The notes under the pieces are model-generated. The model made no database searches. It was not told the DNA's origin and saw only the letters and a list, made by a program, of their open reading frames with translations. Of a stretch of 64,000 nt of DNA, positions 1 through 8,654 are shown in pieces. Position numbers and translations under genes: made by a program. Positions within the stretch are counted from its first letter, which is position 1, and each line of letters begins with the position of its first letter. Source of the stretch: Methylotenera sp. (GTDB lineage: Bacteria; Pseudomonadota; Gammaproteobacteria; Burkholderiales; Methylophilaceae); the NCBI RefSeq assembly GCF_030684185.1, contig NZ_JAUXOY010000010.1, positions 1 to 64,000 of the forward strand. The letters run 5' to 3'.

Positions 1-137
1 CATCATGCCACCATCATTCAGTGTGAAGGAGGCAGCTACCGAAGAAAATCATCTATGCAAAAACAGTAGTAAAAATCTCAGCGTCAACTAGACAAGATAA
101 TTGTCGCTGAACTGGACAAGATAGTTGACGCGCTACA
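1..137 (-). mobile_element. Probable end of an insertion sequence (IS21-like)
   Basis: Read on the minus strand, the sequence from about 137 downward begins TGTAG and carries two near-identical 18-bp units (plus-strand 86-103 and 110-127, two mismatches, 24-bp period). Short repeats behind a TGT terminus are typical of IS21-family ends. The junction coincides with the point where the sulfate-binding protein reading frame to the right stops matching its family. No transposase is visible because the element would continue off the left edge. The family assignment is inference; it could be another IS type. Confidence 0.4.
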
Positions 138-671
138 AGCTTTAGTTTCGTCGCCGCCTTTTTTAATTACATAACCCCATGCGGCTAAATAGCTGTATTT
201 ACCATTGCCAGAAGTTTTTGGGTTGGGTATGACCACTGCTATGCCAGGCTTAACTAAATCATCCCAGTCTTTAATCTGCTTAGGGTTGCCTTTGCGTACC
301 AAAAATACTGTTGTTGAACTCGTTGGCGAACTGGCGTAAGGCAGTCGTTTTTGCCAATCTTTAGGAATCAGTTTTGCACGGGTATACAGAATATCAATGT
401 CTGGCGATTGGTTCATGGTAATGATGTCAGCTTCAAGGCCATCGGACACTGACCGCGCTTGCTTACTGGAGCCGCCATGAGATTGGTTGATGGTAACGGT
501 TGCACCAGTTTTTTCTTTCCAATACTTTACAAATGCGCCATTAAAGTCTTTATAAAACTCTCGAGTCACATCGTATGAAACGTTGAGCAAACTATTTTCA
601 GCCGCTATACTTAAAGATGAATATGCAGTTGAAGCAATCAATAAACTGATAAGAAGTGATTTTTTGAACAT
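84..671 (-). pseudogene. sbp: Truncated sulfate/thiosulfate-binding protein
   Basis: This is the N-terminal half of a periplasmic sulfate-binding protein of the Sbp/CysP family. It has a signal peptide ending about SIAAEN and the family motifs NVSYD, NQSHGGS and VRKGNPKQIKDW. It aligns closely with the intact 336-aa Sbp encoded at 7501-8511, but the match ends near residue 178 (KKGGDETKA). The last ~16 residues are translated from repeat sequence of the probable IS end. The C-terminal lobe, needed to close around sulfate, is missing, so the product should not work. It looks like one of two Sbp paralogues destroyed by insertion. Confidence 0.85.
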
Positions 672-888
672 CTGAATAACCTTGTGTTGTAAATTTTAAT
701 ACAGGCACTTTAATCAACAATTAAAATAATGTAAAAGAATTATAAATAATATGTATATTCTAAATTTACATATGAATAAATCTGCTTGCATGCAATCTTT
801 TTTGTGGTGTATATTGGAAATAAGAAATTAGTTGGAATGAAGTTTGTTACAATCACTATTAATTAAAGAATATTTACCTAGTTAGCAG

Positions 889-940
889 GTGCTGACCGGA
901 CAACCGGAAGCCAGCGTGTCGAGAGACCGCTGGCTTTTTG
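889..940 (+). terminator. Two-hairpin leader/terminator upstream of the encapsulin operon
   Basis: A small hairpin CCGG-ACAA-CCGG (896-907) is followed at once by a long stem AGCCAGCG/CGCTGGCT (909-935). The long stem contains an inner GTC-GAGA-GAC with a GNRA tetraloop and ends in a short T run (935-939). It sits 45 bp before the epsC start, and the only gene to its left points the other way, so it is not a normal gene-end terminator. It could be an attenuator in the operon leader or the end of a small RNA. I could not match it to a named riboswitch class. Confidence 0.6.
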
Positions 941-984
941 CATTTTTAAATCACTGAAAATATTAAGCAATAAAAGTAAAACTG

Positions 985-2031
985 ATGAAAATAAATCAAC
1001 ATCATCTTATTGAAGACGCTGTTGCGTCTGCAATAACAAGCGATTTAGGCATTAGCCAAATTGTGACGCAGTTACGCAACCTGCGGCTGTCTTCATTAGA
1101 AATGAGAAGGCGGCGTGATAAGCCGCCCAAGCTACCGTCACGCAAAGCATTGCAAGGCGTGGTAGAGGGCTTGGCTGCAGCGCTGTTTCCTAATCGCTTG
1201 GGCTTGCCAGACTTAAAAGATGAAGGCATTGATTATTTTGTCGGGCATACGCTTGATGTGGCTTTGCGTGAACTTATTGCGCAAGTGAAGTTGGAGCTAA
1301 ACTTTGTTGCAGACACTTATAATCAGTTAAGTAAAAATCAGCTAAACCAAAATCAGTCATTGAGCGACATCATCAAGTCGCCTATTGATATAGTCCGCGA
1401 GTTTGCAAAACAATTGCCTACCGTACGCCTGTTACTTGATACCGACATTAAGGCCGCTTTTGAGGGTGATCCTGCGGCCAGAAGTGTAGATGAAGTGTTG
1501 GTGTGTTATCCAGGTATTTTGGCGACGATTTATTATCGGCTAGCGCATGTGTTGCACGGCTTAGGTTTGTCTCTTATCGCACGCATGATGACCGAGCTTG
1601 CACATTCTGCAACGGGGATTGATATTCACCCGGGCGCTGTCATTGACGAGAGTTTTTTTATCGACCACGGTACAGGTGTGGTGATAGGCGAAACCGCCAT
1701 TATAGGTAAACATGTGCGCATCTATCAGGCTGTCACGCTTGGCGCTAAACGATTTCCAACCGATGAAGACGGGCACCTGATTAAAGGCAATGCACGCCAC
1801 CCGATTGTTGAAGATGATGTCGTTATATATGCTGGTGCTACGGTACTTGGACGTATTACGATTGGCCGCAGCTCATCCATTGGTGGCAATGTATGGCTCA
1901 CGCGTAGCGTGCCTGAAGGCAGCAATATCACGCAGGCACAAACATTGGCCGCGCCTATAGACTCAAGCTCACATCACAAAAATTCGACAGAAGCTGGTAA
2001 ACAAGCCAGCGAAATTCAGCCACATCATTAG
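985..2031 (+). CDS. epsC: Serine O-acetyltransferase, EpsC/SrpH type
   Basis: Cytoplasmic enzyme that acetylates L-serine with acetyl-CoA to O-acetylserine, the acceptor for sulfide in cysteine synthesis. The long N-terminal helical region (about 1-170, with FPNRLGLPD) is typical of the EpsC/SrpH subgroup rather than short CysE. The left-handed beta-helix of hexapeptide repeats follows from about 205 (IDIHPGAVIDES), with the catalytic DHGTGVVIGE segment (Asp227-His228) and GNARHPIVEDDVVIYAGAT. Length 348 aa fits the subgroup. It is the first gene of the encapsulin operon, 82 bp before the shell gene, an arrangement also known for the sulfur-regulated srpH-srpI genes of cyanobacteria. Expression may depend on the hairpin leader just upstream. 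Confidence 0.9.
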   Translation: MKINQHHLIEDAVASAITSDLGISQIVTQLRNLRLSSLEMRRRRDKPPKLPSRKALQGVVEGLAAALFPNRLGLPDLKDEGIDYFVGHTLDVALRELIAQVKLELNFVADTYNQLSKNQLNQNQSLSDIIKSPIDIVREFAKQLPTVRLLLDTDIKAAFEGDPAARSVDEVLVCYPGILATIYYRLAHVLHGLGLSLIARMMTELAHSATGIDIHPGAVIDESFFIDHGTGVVIGETAIIGKHVRIYQAVTLGAKRFPTDEDGHLIKGNARHPIVEDDVVIYAGATVLGRITIGRSSSIGGNVWLTRSVPEGSNITQAQTLAAPIDSSSHHKNSTEAGKQASEIQPHH

Positions 2032-2113
2032 CATCAATATTTTTTAAGATGTATTTTTTAAACCCTACTTTTTAACCAATAAATTCAACCAGAAAACTTA
2101 CTAGGAGATTTAC

Positions 2114-3028
2114 ATGACAGACATTAACCATCAAACCGCATTGAGCGACGTCGCCGCACGGACGCTATCCAATGCCACCAAAACGGTGCCGATGCTCAGC
2201 ACAATTACACCGCGCTGGTTGGTACATTTATTACAATGGGTTCCTGTTGAAGCTGGTATCTATCGTGTAAATAAAGCAAAAGACCCAAACGCGATTGAAG
2301 TAGATTGTTCTGCTAAAGATGAGCGTGAGTTGCCAGCGACATTTGTGGATTATGAGGAATGGGGTCGTGAGTATGTACTGAATGCTGTAAACACAGTGGT
2401 AGATGTACACACACGTGTTTCGGATCTTTATAGCAGCCCGCATAACCAAATCAAAGAGCAATTGCGCTTATCTATTGAAACGGTAAAAGAGCGCCAAGAA
2501 AGCGAATTGATTAACAATAAAGAATACGGCTTACTTAATAATATCGCTGACGCTCAAAAAGTAAAATCACGAACGGGCGCACCAACACCAGATGATTTGG
2601 ATGAATTGCTGACCAAAGTTTGGAAAGAACCAGCTTTCTTCCTGGCCCACCCACAAGCCATTGCTGCATTCGGTCGTGAATGTACTCGCCGCGGCGTACC
2701 ACCGCCAACTGTAGCCTTGTTTGGCTCACAATTTATCACATGGCGCGGTGTTCCGATTATCCCTTGCGATAAATTAAAGGTGACTAAAGGCAAAACTAAT
2801 ATCTTGCTTTTACGCACAGGTGAAAGCCGTCAAGGCGTGGTTGGTTTGTATCAGCCAAACTTGCCGGGCCAACAAAGCATGGGCTTGTCTGTACGCTTTA
2901 TGGGTATCAACCACAAAGCCATTGCATCCTATTTAGTATCGCTCTATTGCTCTCTTGCTGTATTAACGGATGACGCTATTGCTGTGCTGGAAAATGTTGA
3001 TGTAGGCAACTACTATGAGTACAAATAA
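2114..3028 (+). CDS. srpI: Family 2A encapsulin shell protein
   Basis: Capsid-like (HK97-fold) protein that self-assembles into a protein nanocompartment. The N-arm TPRWLVHLLQWVPVEAGIYRVNK, the RQESELINNKEYGLLNN stretch and KVWKEPAFFLAHPQAIAAFGRECTRRGVPPPTV are hallmarks of family 2 shells. There is no cyclic-nucleotide-binding domain inserted, which points to subfamily 2A rather than 2B. Length 304 aa is normal. It has the strongest Shine-Dalgarno sequence of the operon (AGGAG, 2103-2107), fitting a shell made in excess of cargo. The cargo gene starts inside its last codons. Family 2A shells are known to package cysteine desulfurase; sulfur storage has been proposed for the compartment. Confidence 0.93.
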   Translation: MTDINHQTALSDVAARTLSNATKTVPMLSTITPRWLVHLLQWVPVEAGIYRVNKAKDPNAIEVDCSAKDERELPATFVDYEEWGREYVLNAVNTVVDVHTRVSDLYSSPHNQIKEQLRLSIETVKERQESELINNKEYGLLNNIADAQKVKSRTGAPTPDDLDELLTKVWKEPAFFLAHPQAIAAFGRECTRRGVPPPTVALFGSQFITWRGVPIIPCDKLKVTKGKTNILLLRTGESRQGVVGLYQPNLPGQQSMGLSVRFMGINHKAIASYLVSLYCSLAVLTDDAIAVLENVDVGNYYEYK

Positions 3029-4892
3029 ACCATTTTCATCTGGTTTGGGCGATTTGTCTTCTTTTGAGCCAGAGGCATTGTTAGGCGCGCTGCCAGGTGA
3101 ACATCCGCGCATGGCAGCAGTCTTAGCGCTGGGTAGGCAGGCCAGTGAGACTGGGCATTTGGATGTGGCAGAGCTAAGCCGTATTGCCAATGAAATTTAT
3201 GCAGAAGGCTTTCCTGCAAGTTCTCCATTTTCTAGGCAAGATGACTTTCCGTCAAATGCATCGTTATCGCACATTGCCCATGATTCTGTTTTGCCAAGTT
3301 TAGGTACGCCAAAAAGCCCCTTAGAAATGCCAACGCCCTCGATTTTTTCGGGTGTGCCTAGCTTTGCATTTACTAAGCCAGACTTTGCAAATATTGAAGC
3401 CTTACAACTACGGCATTTGCCAGGCATTACAAGCGCATTACCTTTAACTGGTGATTTGGATGTAGAGCAGCTTTTAGGTGGATTGGATGTACCCTATCAA
3501 TCAGAATTGAATCAATTACTAGGTGGATCATCTAGCGGCCATGCTGGCATTACCAGTGCCTGCTCTGGTAATTCTGCAAGCAATGCGAGCGCTAGTCCAT
3601 ATTATTTTTTACAGGACTCGCCGTTTAATCAAACCGCGCCATTGCCAGCGGCCGCCCATCCGCCATTTGATGCTAACTTAGTGCGTAAAGATTTTCCAAT
3701 TTTGCGCGAACTGGTCAATGGACGGCCACTCATATGGTTTGATAATGCAGCCACGACGCAAAAACCGCAGGCAGTGATTGATAGAATTGCTTACTTTTAT
3801 CAGCATGAAAATTCAAATATCCACCGTGCGGCACATGAACTTGCTGCGCGTGCGACAGATGCTTACGAAGAAGCGCGCGAAACAGTACGTCGTTTTATCA
3901 ATGCGCCTTCGGTCGATAACATTATATTTGTGCGCGGCACGACTGAAGCAATTAACCTGGTAGCAAAAACCTGGGGTAAAAAGCATATTGGTGAAGGTGA
4001 CGAAATTTTAATTTCACACCTCGAGCATCACGCTAATATCGTGCCTTGGCAGCAATTGTGCCAAGAAACAGGAGCAAAACTCAAAGTTGCCCCTGTGGAC
4101 GATAGCGGCCAGGTATTGCTGTCTGAATACCAAAAGCTACTTACTTCACGTGTTAAATTGGTCTCGTTTACGCAAGTTTCAAATGCGCTCGGTACAGTGA
4201 CGCCTGCTGCAGAGATGATACAAATGGCGCATCGTGCTGGTGCTAAAGTATTACTGGATGGCGCGCAGTCGGTGTCACACATGCGCTCAGACGTGCAGGC
4301 TTTAGATGCAGACTTTTTTGTGTTTTCAGGTCATAAGGTATTTGGTCCAACTGGTATTGGCGCGCTTTATGGTAAGCAGGAATTACTGGCTGATATGCCC
4401 GCATGGCAAGGTGGCGGCAATATGATTCAAGATGTGACGTTTGATAAAACCGTCTATCATGAAGCGCCCTCAAAGTTTGAAGCCGGTACGGGAAATATCG
4501 CCGATGCTGTGGGTATGGGTGCGGCTTTAGAGTATGTAGAGCGCATAGGGATTGATAACATTGCGCGCTATGAGCATGAGTTGCTAGAGTATGCAACGGC
4601 AGCGATGCAAAAAGTGCCAGGCTTGCACTTGGTGGGTATCGCTAAAGAAAAAGCCAGCGTATTATCTTTCACTCTTGATGGTTATAAGAGTGAAGAAGTT
4701 GGCGCGGCACTTAACCAGGAAGGTATTGCGGTACGTTCAGGCCATCATTGTGCACAGCCTATTTTGCGTCGTTTTGGCTTGGAAACAACCGTGAGACCCT
4801 CACTGGCTTTTTATAATACCCCGGCAGAAGTCGATGTGATGGTGAATGCTTTATTGCGTTTAACCTCACACAAAACACCTAGCGGGCTATAA
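3015..4892 (+). CDS. Encapsulin cargo cysteine desulfurase (SufS-like, N-terminal extension)
   Basis: PLP enzyme that removes sulfur from L-cysteine, giving alanine and an enzyme persulfide. The SufS-type catalytic domain begins near residue 215 (HPPFDANLVRKDFPIL). It has HLEHHANIVPW, the PLP lysine in SGHKVFGPTG (Lys441) and the catalytic cysteine in RSGHHCAQP (Cys579). Residues 1-214 are low-complexity, rich in Ser, Pro and Gly, with repeated Leu-Leu-Gly-Gly motifs; in this family such extensions direct loading into family 2A encapsulins. At 625 aa it is about 215 residues longer than free SufS. Its ATG lies 14 bp inside the shell gene in another frame, so the two are translationally coupled. 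Confidence 0.92.
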   Translation: MSTNKPFSSGLGDLSSFEPEALLGALPGEHPRMAAVLALGRQASETGHLDVAELSRIANEIYAEGFPASSPFSRQDDFPSNASLSHIAHDSVLPSLGTPKSPLEMPTPSIFSGVPSFAFTKPDFANIEALQLRHLPGITSALPLTGDLDVEQLLGGLDVPYQSELNQLLGGSSSGHAGITSACSGNSASNASASPYYFLQDSPFNQTAPLPAAAHPPFDANLVRKDFPILRELVNGRPLIWFDNAATTQKPQAVIDRIAYFYQHENSNIHRAAHELAARATDAYEEARETVRRFINAPSVDNIIFVRGTTEAINLVAKTWGKKHIGEGDEILISHLEHHANIVPWQQLCQETGAKLKVAPVDDSGQVLLSEYQKLLTSRVKLVSFTQVSNALGTVTPAAEMIQMAHRAGAKVLLDGAQSVSHMRSDVQALDADFFVFSGHKVFGPTGIGALYGKQELLADMPAWQGGGNMIQDVTFDKTVYHEAPSKFEAGTGNIADAVGMGAALEYVERIGIDNIARYEHELLEYATAAMQKVPGLHLVGIAKEKASVLSFTLDGYKSEEVGAALNQEGIAVRSGHHCAQPILRRFGLETTVRPSLAFYNTPAEVDVMVNALLRLTSHKTPSGL

Positions 4893-4897
4893 GTAGT

Positions 4898-4935
4898 ATA
4901 AAAAAATCCAGCGCCTGTACGTTAAATACAGGTGC
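4898..4935 (-). terminator. Rho-independent terminator of metY
   Basis: A 9-bp stem GCGCCTGTA/TACAGGTGC (4911-4935, one G-T pair, 7-nt loop). On the minus strand it is followed by TGGATTTTTTT. It ends the metY transcript and lies in the 145-bp gap between convergent genes, so it may also slow read-through from the encapsulin operon. Confidence 0.7.
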
Positions 4936-5037
4936 CGGAATGAGCTAGGGAGATAACACCGCTTTGTTTTAAGTGTTAAGCGGCCACCACTTTTTCTTAA
5001 CTTTCCAATAATTGCAATTTTGTTATACCTGTATCAG

Positions 5038-6309
5038 TTACACTTGCGCTAGCGCCTGCTCCAGATCTTCAATAATGTCTTCTACGTTTTCAATCCCTAC
5101 CGATAACCGAACCATATCTTCACTCACGCCCGCTTTTTTAAGTTCTTCAGCATTCAGTTGACGATGCGTGGTGGTGGCTGGGTGACAGGCCAGGCTTTTT
5201 GTATCGCCTATATTGACCAAGCGTGTAATGAGTTTAAGCGCATCAATAAAACGCGTGCCGCCCTGTAAGCCATGTTCTACACCAAAGGTTAATATGCCTG
5301 ATGCTTTGCCACTTAAGTATTTGTGCACCAATCCGTGTTCTGGGTGGTCAATTAAGCCTGCGTATTTAACCCATTTCACTTTGTCGTGTTGTTTTAAATA
5401 TTGCGCAACGCGTAACGCATTGTCACTGTGGCGTTCTATGCGCAAGGCCAAGGTTTCCAGCCCTTGCAGAATGAGAAAAGTATTAAACGGGCTGAGTGCT
5501 GCGCCAGTATTGCGTAATGGCACAACCCGTGCACGGGCAATATAAGCTGCTGCGCCTAGCGCTTCCACATAATTAACGCCATGATAACTAGGGTCAGGTG
5601 TATTAAGGGTTGGGAAGCGCGCTTTGTGTTCACCCCAAGGGAATTTGCCACTATCAATAATAATGCCGCCAATCGAGTTGCCGTGGCCACCGATGTATTT
5701 GGTAAGTGAATGCACCACAATATCCGCACCGTGCTCAAACGGGCGATGCAAAATCGGTGTTGCAACCGTGTTGTCTACCACTACAGGCACGCCATGACGA
5801 TGTGCAATTGCGCTAATCGCTTCAATATCTACAATGTTGCCTAACGGATTTCCTATGGATTCAGTAAAAACCAGCTTGGTTTTGTTATCAATAAGTTTTT
5901 CAAGCGCGGCAGGGTCGTGATAATCAAAAAAGCGTACTTCAATGCCTTGTTTAGGCAGGGTGTGAGCAAATAAATTATATGTGCCACCATACAACGTTGA
6001 AATTGCCACAATGTTATCGCCAGCCTCGGCGATAGTTTGTATGGCATAGGTAATGGCCGCCATGCCAGAAGCTACCGCCAGTGCGCCGATGCCGCCTTCC
6101 AATTGCGCCAGTCTTTGCTCAAGCACTGAAGTTGTCGGGTTCATAATGCGCGTGTAGATATTACCTTGTACTTTCAGGTCAAATAAATCCGCCCCATGCT
6201 GGGTGCTATCAAATGCGTACGAAGTGGTTTGATAGATAGGCACCGCAACCGCTTTGGTTGTCGAGTCCGGGCTGTAACCCGCGTGTATGGCTAATGTTTC
6301 TAGTTTCAT
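5038..6309 (-). CDS. metY: O-acetylhomoserine sulfhydrylase
   Basis: Cys/Met-metabolism PLP enzyme that condenses O-acetylhomoserine with sulfide to give homocysteine, i.e. direct sulfhydrylation in methionine synthesis. It shows the family start ETLAIHAGY, the PLP-phosphate region YTRIMNPTT and the Schiff-base lysine in [11 protein letters not shown] (Lys204). Length 423 aa and the insert around GVNYVEALG separate it from the shorter MetB/MetC/MetZ proteins. It is convergent with the encapsulin operon and lies 37 bp downstream of the peroxiredoxin gene, probably in one transcript. MetY enzymes sometimes also use O-acetylserine, which would link it to the neighbouring serine acetyltransferase; that is inference. 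Confidence 0.9.
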   Translation of the reverse strand: MKLETLAIHAGYSPDSTTKAVAVPIYQTTSYAFDSTQHGADLFDLKVQGNIYTRIMNPTTSVLEQRLAQLEGGIGALAVASGMAAITYAIQTIAEAGDNIVAISTLYGGTYNLFAHTLPKQGIEVRFFDYHDPAALEKLIDNKTKLVFTESIGNPLGNIVDIEAISAIAHRHGVPVVVDNTVATPILHRPFEHGADIVVHSLTKYIGGHGNSIGGIIIDSGKFPWGEHKARFPTLNTPDPSYHGVNYVEALGAAAYIARARVVPLRNTGAALSPFNTFLILQGLETLALRIERHSDNALRVAQYLKQHDKVKWVKYAGLIDHPEHGLVHKYLSGKASGILTFGVEHGLQGGTRFIDALKLITRLVNIGDTKSLACHPATTTHRQLNAEELKKAGVSEDMVRLSVGIENVEDIIEDLEQALAQV

Positions 6310-6346
6310 TATGATCCCTGATGTATTCAGTAAATTGTTTGAAAGT

Positions 6347-6988
6347 TTATTTGTTCGGTTGAGGTGTAAATCTTAAATAAGGCTTTATTGATCTAAATCC
6401 TTTTGGAAACTTGCTGATTAACACATTTGGGTCAGTGATTGAAGGCAGAATCACCACATCGTCGCCATCTTTCCAATTTGCTGGCGTGGCAACGCTGTGA
6501 TACTCGGTTAATTGCAATGAATCAATCACACGCAGAATCTCGTTAAAATTGCGCCCAGTGCTGGCTGGGTAAGTTAATATGAGTCGTATCTTTTTGTTAG
6601 GGTCTATCACATGCACAGAGCGCACCGTGTTTGTGGTGCTGGCATTCGGGTGAATCAAGTCATATAGTACGGAAACTTTTCTATTCGCATCTTCTAATAT
6701 AGGAAAATTAACAACAGTCGATTGCGTTTCGTTAATGTCTTTAATCCAGCCTAGGTGAGAAGCTACCGAGTCTACCGATAGTGCAATGGCTTTGACATTA
6801 CGTTTTTTAAATTCATTAGCCAATCTTGCTGTGACACCAAGCTCTGTGGTGCAAACTGGCGTAAAGTCGGCAGGGTGAGAGAATAATATCCCCCAGCTAT
6901 TTCCCAGCCAGCTATGAAAGCCAATAACGCCAATGCTTGATTCCTGAATAAAGTCAGGTGCAGTATCACCTAATCGCAGTGTGGCCAT
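6347..6988 (-). CDS. 1-Cys peroxiredoxin (Prx6 type)
   Basis: Thiol peroxidase of the AhpC/TSA superfamily that reduces peroxides. The peroxidatic cysteine is Cys46 in DFTPVCTTELG. There is no CxxC and no clear resolving cysteine. The long C-terminal extension (213 aa total, DDVVILPSITDPNV and GFRSIKPYLRFTP) is characteristic of the Prx6 group. It is upstream of metY on the same strand with a 37-bp gap. Peroxiredoxins of this type are often induced with sulfur-starvation genes because sulfonate and thiol metabolism generate oxidants; that role here is inferred from context. Confidence 0.88.
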   Translation of the reverse strand: MATLRLGDTAPDFIQESSIGVIGFHSWLGNSWGILFSHPADFTPVCTTELGVTARLANEFKKRNVKAIALSVDSVASHLGWIKDINETQSTVVNFPILEDANRKVSVLYDLIHPNASTTNTVRSVHVIDPNKKIRLILTYPASTGRNFNEILRVIDSLQLTEYHSVATPANWKDGDDVVILPSITDPNVLISKFPKGFRSIKPYLRFTPQPNK

Positions 6989-7062
6989 TTGCTAAATCCT
7001 TAAGTGCTAAATTTGCCCATACTGTTGACAGGGCAATTGAATGAAAGTGTATTGCAGAAAAA

Positions 7063-7407
7063 TTAATGCAGTGAATTTGAGTAAGCAATCGATGAGTGTT
7101 CACAATCACTCTCCAATTCAAAATCAGAGCCAGATTTTACTAGGCGATTGTGTAATGCCGTTGCGCCGTTAGGCGTATAAATCACTTTGATGCCGCGCCT
7201 GATGGCGCTTCTTTTTATTTTATGGGTAATGGAGTGGCTAATCCAATTGGTGATTAGCACGATGATTTTGGTGTCTAGCGGAATCACTTTGTTGCTGTCG
7301 CCAGATTTACGGCCTGACCAATGGTTGATCTGATCAACTCCATGATTGTTGAGTACTTGTTTGATGCCATCAATCTGGTCACCACCTACAATTAAAACTG
7401 AACTCAT
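7063..7407 (-). CDS. DUF2325 domain protein
   Basis: A 114-aa cytoplasmic protein that opens with a short Rossmann-like segment, VLIVGGDQIDGIKQVLNNHGV. WSGRKSGD and the ending of the DUF2325 family (KIIVLITNWISHS, RRGIKVIYTPNG) follow. The function of the family is not established; members often lie next to metal, redox or sulfur genes. It lies between the intact sbp and the peroxiredoxin gene, all on the minus strand, and is likely part of the same sulfur-responsive group. No catalytic residues can be assigned. Confidence 0.8.
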   Translation of the reverse strand: MSSVLIVGGDQIDGIKQVLNNHGVDQINHWSGRKSGDSNKVIPLDTKIIVLITNWISHSITHKIKRSAIRRGIKVIYTPNGATALHNRLVKSGSDFELESDCEHSSIAYSNSLH

Positions 7408-7500
7408 GGTAAGAGCCTCCTGTTAAGATGCAGCGCCAGATTTTGTCTAGCGCTGCGTCCGTATTAAACAACTAATTTAATAAATTAAATAACTATATAA

Positions 7501-8511
7501 TTATTTTTGATAGATCTGGTCGAATGTACCGCCATCAGAAAAGTGTGTTTTTTGCGCTTTTTGCCAACCGCCAAATACGTCATCAATTTTAATCAAGTTC
7601 ACTTTTGGAAATTGGCTGGCATATTTTTCAGCATATTTAGGGTTAGTTGGACGATAGTAATGTTTACCAGCAAGATCTTGGCCTTCTTCAGAGTAGAGAT
7701 ACTCTAAATAAGCTTGCGATACTTCACGGGTTTTACGCTTATCAACAGTTTTGTCGATAATAGTCACTGGTGGTTCAGCAAGGATAGATAATGAAGGCAC
7801 AATGATTTCAAATTTATCCGGACCTAACTCTTTTAAAGCCAGAAACGCTTCGTTTTCCCAAGAGATGAACACGTCACCAATGCCACGTTCTACGAAAGTG
7901 GTGGTAGATCCACGTGCGCCAGAGTCAAGCACAGGCACATTGTTAAATAATTTTTTAACAAAATCTTTTGCTTTAGCATCATCGTTATTGTTATGTTTCA
8001 ACGCATACGCCCAGGCAGCCAAGTAGTTCCAGCGTGCACCGCCCGATGTCTTAGGGTTAGGCGTAATCACAGAAACTCCCGGTTTAATTAAGTCATCCCA
8101 GTCTTTGATTTTCTTTGGGTTGCCTTTACGCACCAGCAATACAATGGTTGAAGTGTATGGCGAGCTGTTATTGCCTAAACGTGTTTGCCAGTTCTTTGGA
8201 ATCAATTTGGCTTTTTCGTGAATCGCATCAATATCGTAAGCCAAAGCAAGCGTTACAACATCTGCTGGCAAGCCATCAATCACTGAGCGCGCTTGTTTAC
8301 CTGCGCCGCCATGCGACTGTTTGATGGTAACTTTATCGCCCGTTTTCGCTAACCAGTATTTAGCAAAAGCGGCATTAAATTCCGTGTAAAGCTCACGGGT
8401 TGGGTCGTAAGAAACGTTTAGAATTTCAACGTCTTTTGCAATAGCTGATATCGGAGCCGTTGCGCCAAACACTGCTGAAAGCAATGCAATGGCTAAAAGT
8501 GTTTTTTTCAT
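7501..8511 (-). CDS. sbp: Periplasmic sulfate-binding protein
   Basis: Substrate-binding protein for the sulfate/thiosulfate ABC importer (CysTWA partners, not in this window). It has a signal peptide ([23 protein letters not shown]), then [28 protein letters not shown] and [16 protein letters not shown]. The glycine- and serine-rich ligand contact [14 protein letters not shown] and a complete C-terminal lobe ending [10 protein letters not shown] are present. At 336 aa it is full length. It is the functional paralogue of the truncated copy at 84-671. Divergence between the two is at the level of paralogues rather than a recent duplication. It is followed by DUF2325 and preceded by a porin gene, consistent with a sulfate-uptake set. 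Confidence 0.92.
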   Translation of the reverse strand: MKKTLLAIALLSAVFGATAPISAIAKDVEILNVSYDPTRELYTEFNAAFAKYWLAKTGDKVTIKQSHGGAGKQARSVIDGLPADVVTLALAYDIDAIHEKAKLIPKNWQTRLGNNSSPYTSTIVLLVRKGNPKKIKDWDDLIKPGVSVITPNPKTSGGARWNYLAAWAYALKHNNNDDAKAKDFVKKLFNNVPVLDSGARGSTTTFVERGIGDVFISWENEAFLALKELGPDKFEIIVPSLSILAEPPVTIIDKTVDKRKTREVSQAYLEYLYSEEGQDLAGKHYYRPTNPKYAEKYASQFPKVNLIKIDDVFGGWQKAQKTHFSDGGTFDQIYQK

Positions 8512-8654
8512 GTGTAATCCTTAATTAATTGAATGCTGTGAAACTTTTAATCGATATTCAGTGAAAATATTTCATTTTCTTTCACGTTAAATCTTTTCTG
8601 CTTTTTTCATCCCTTAGCTAAAAAGTCTAGTAAGGAATGAGTTGGTTGCTTTGT

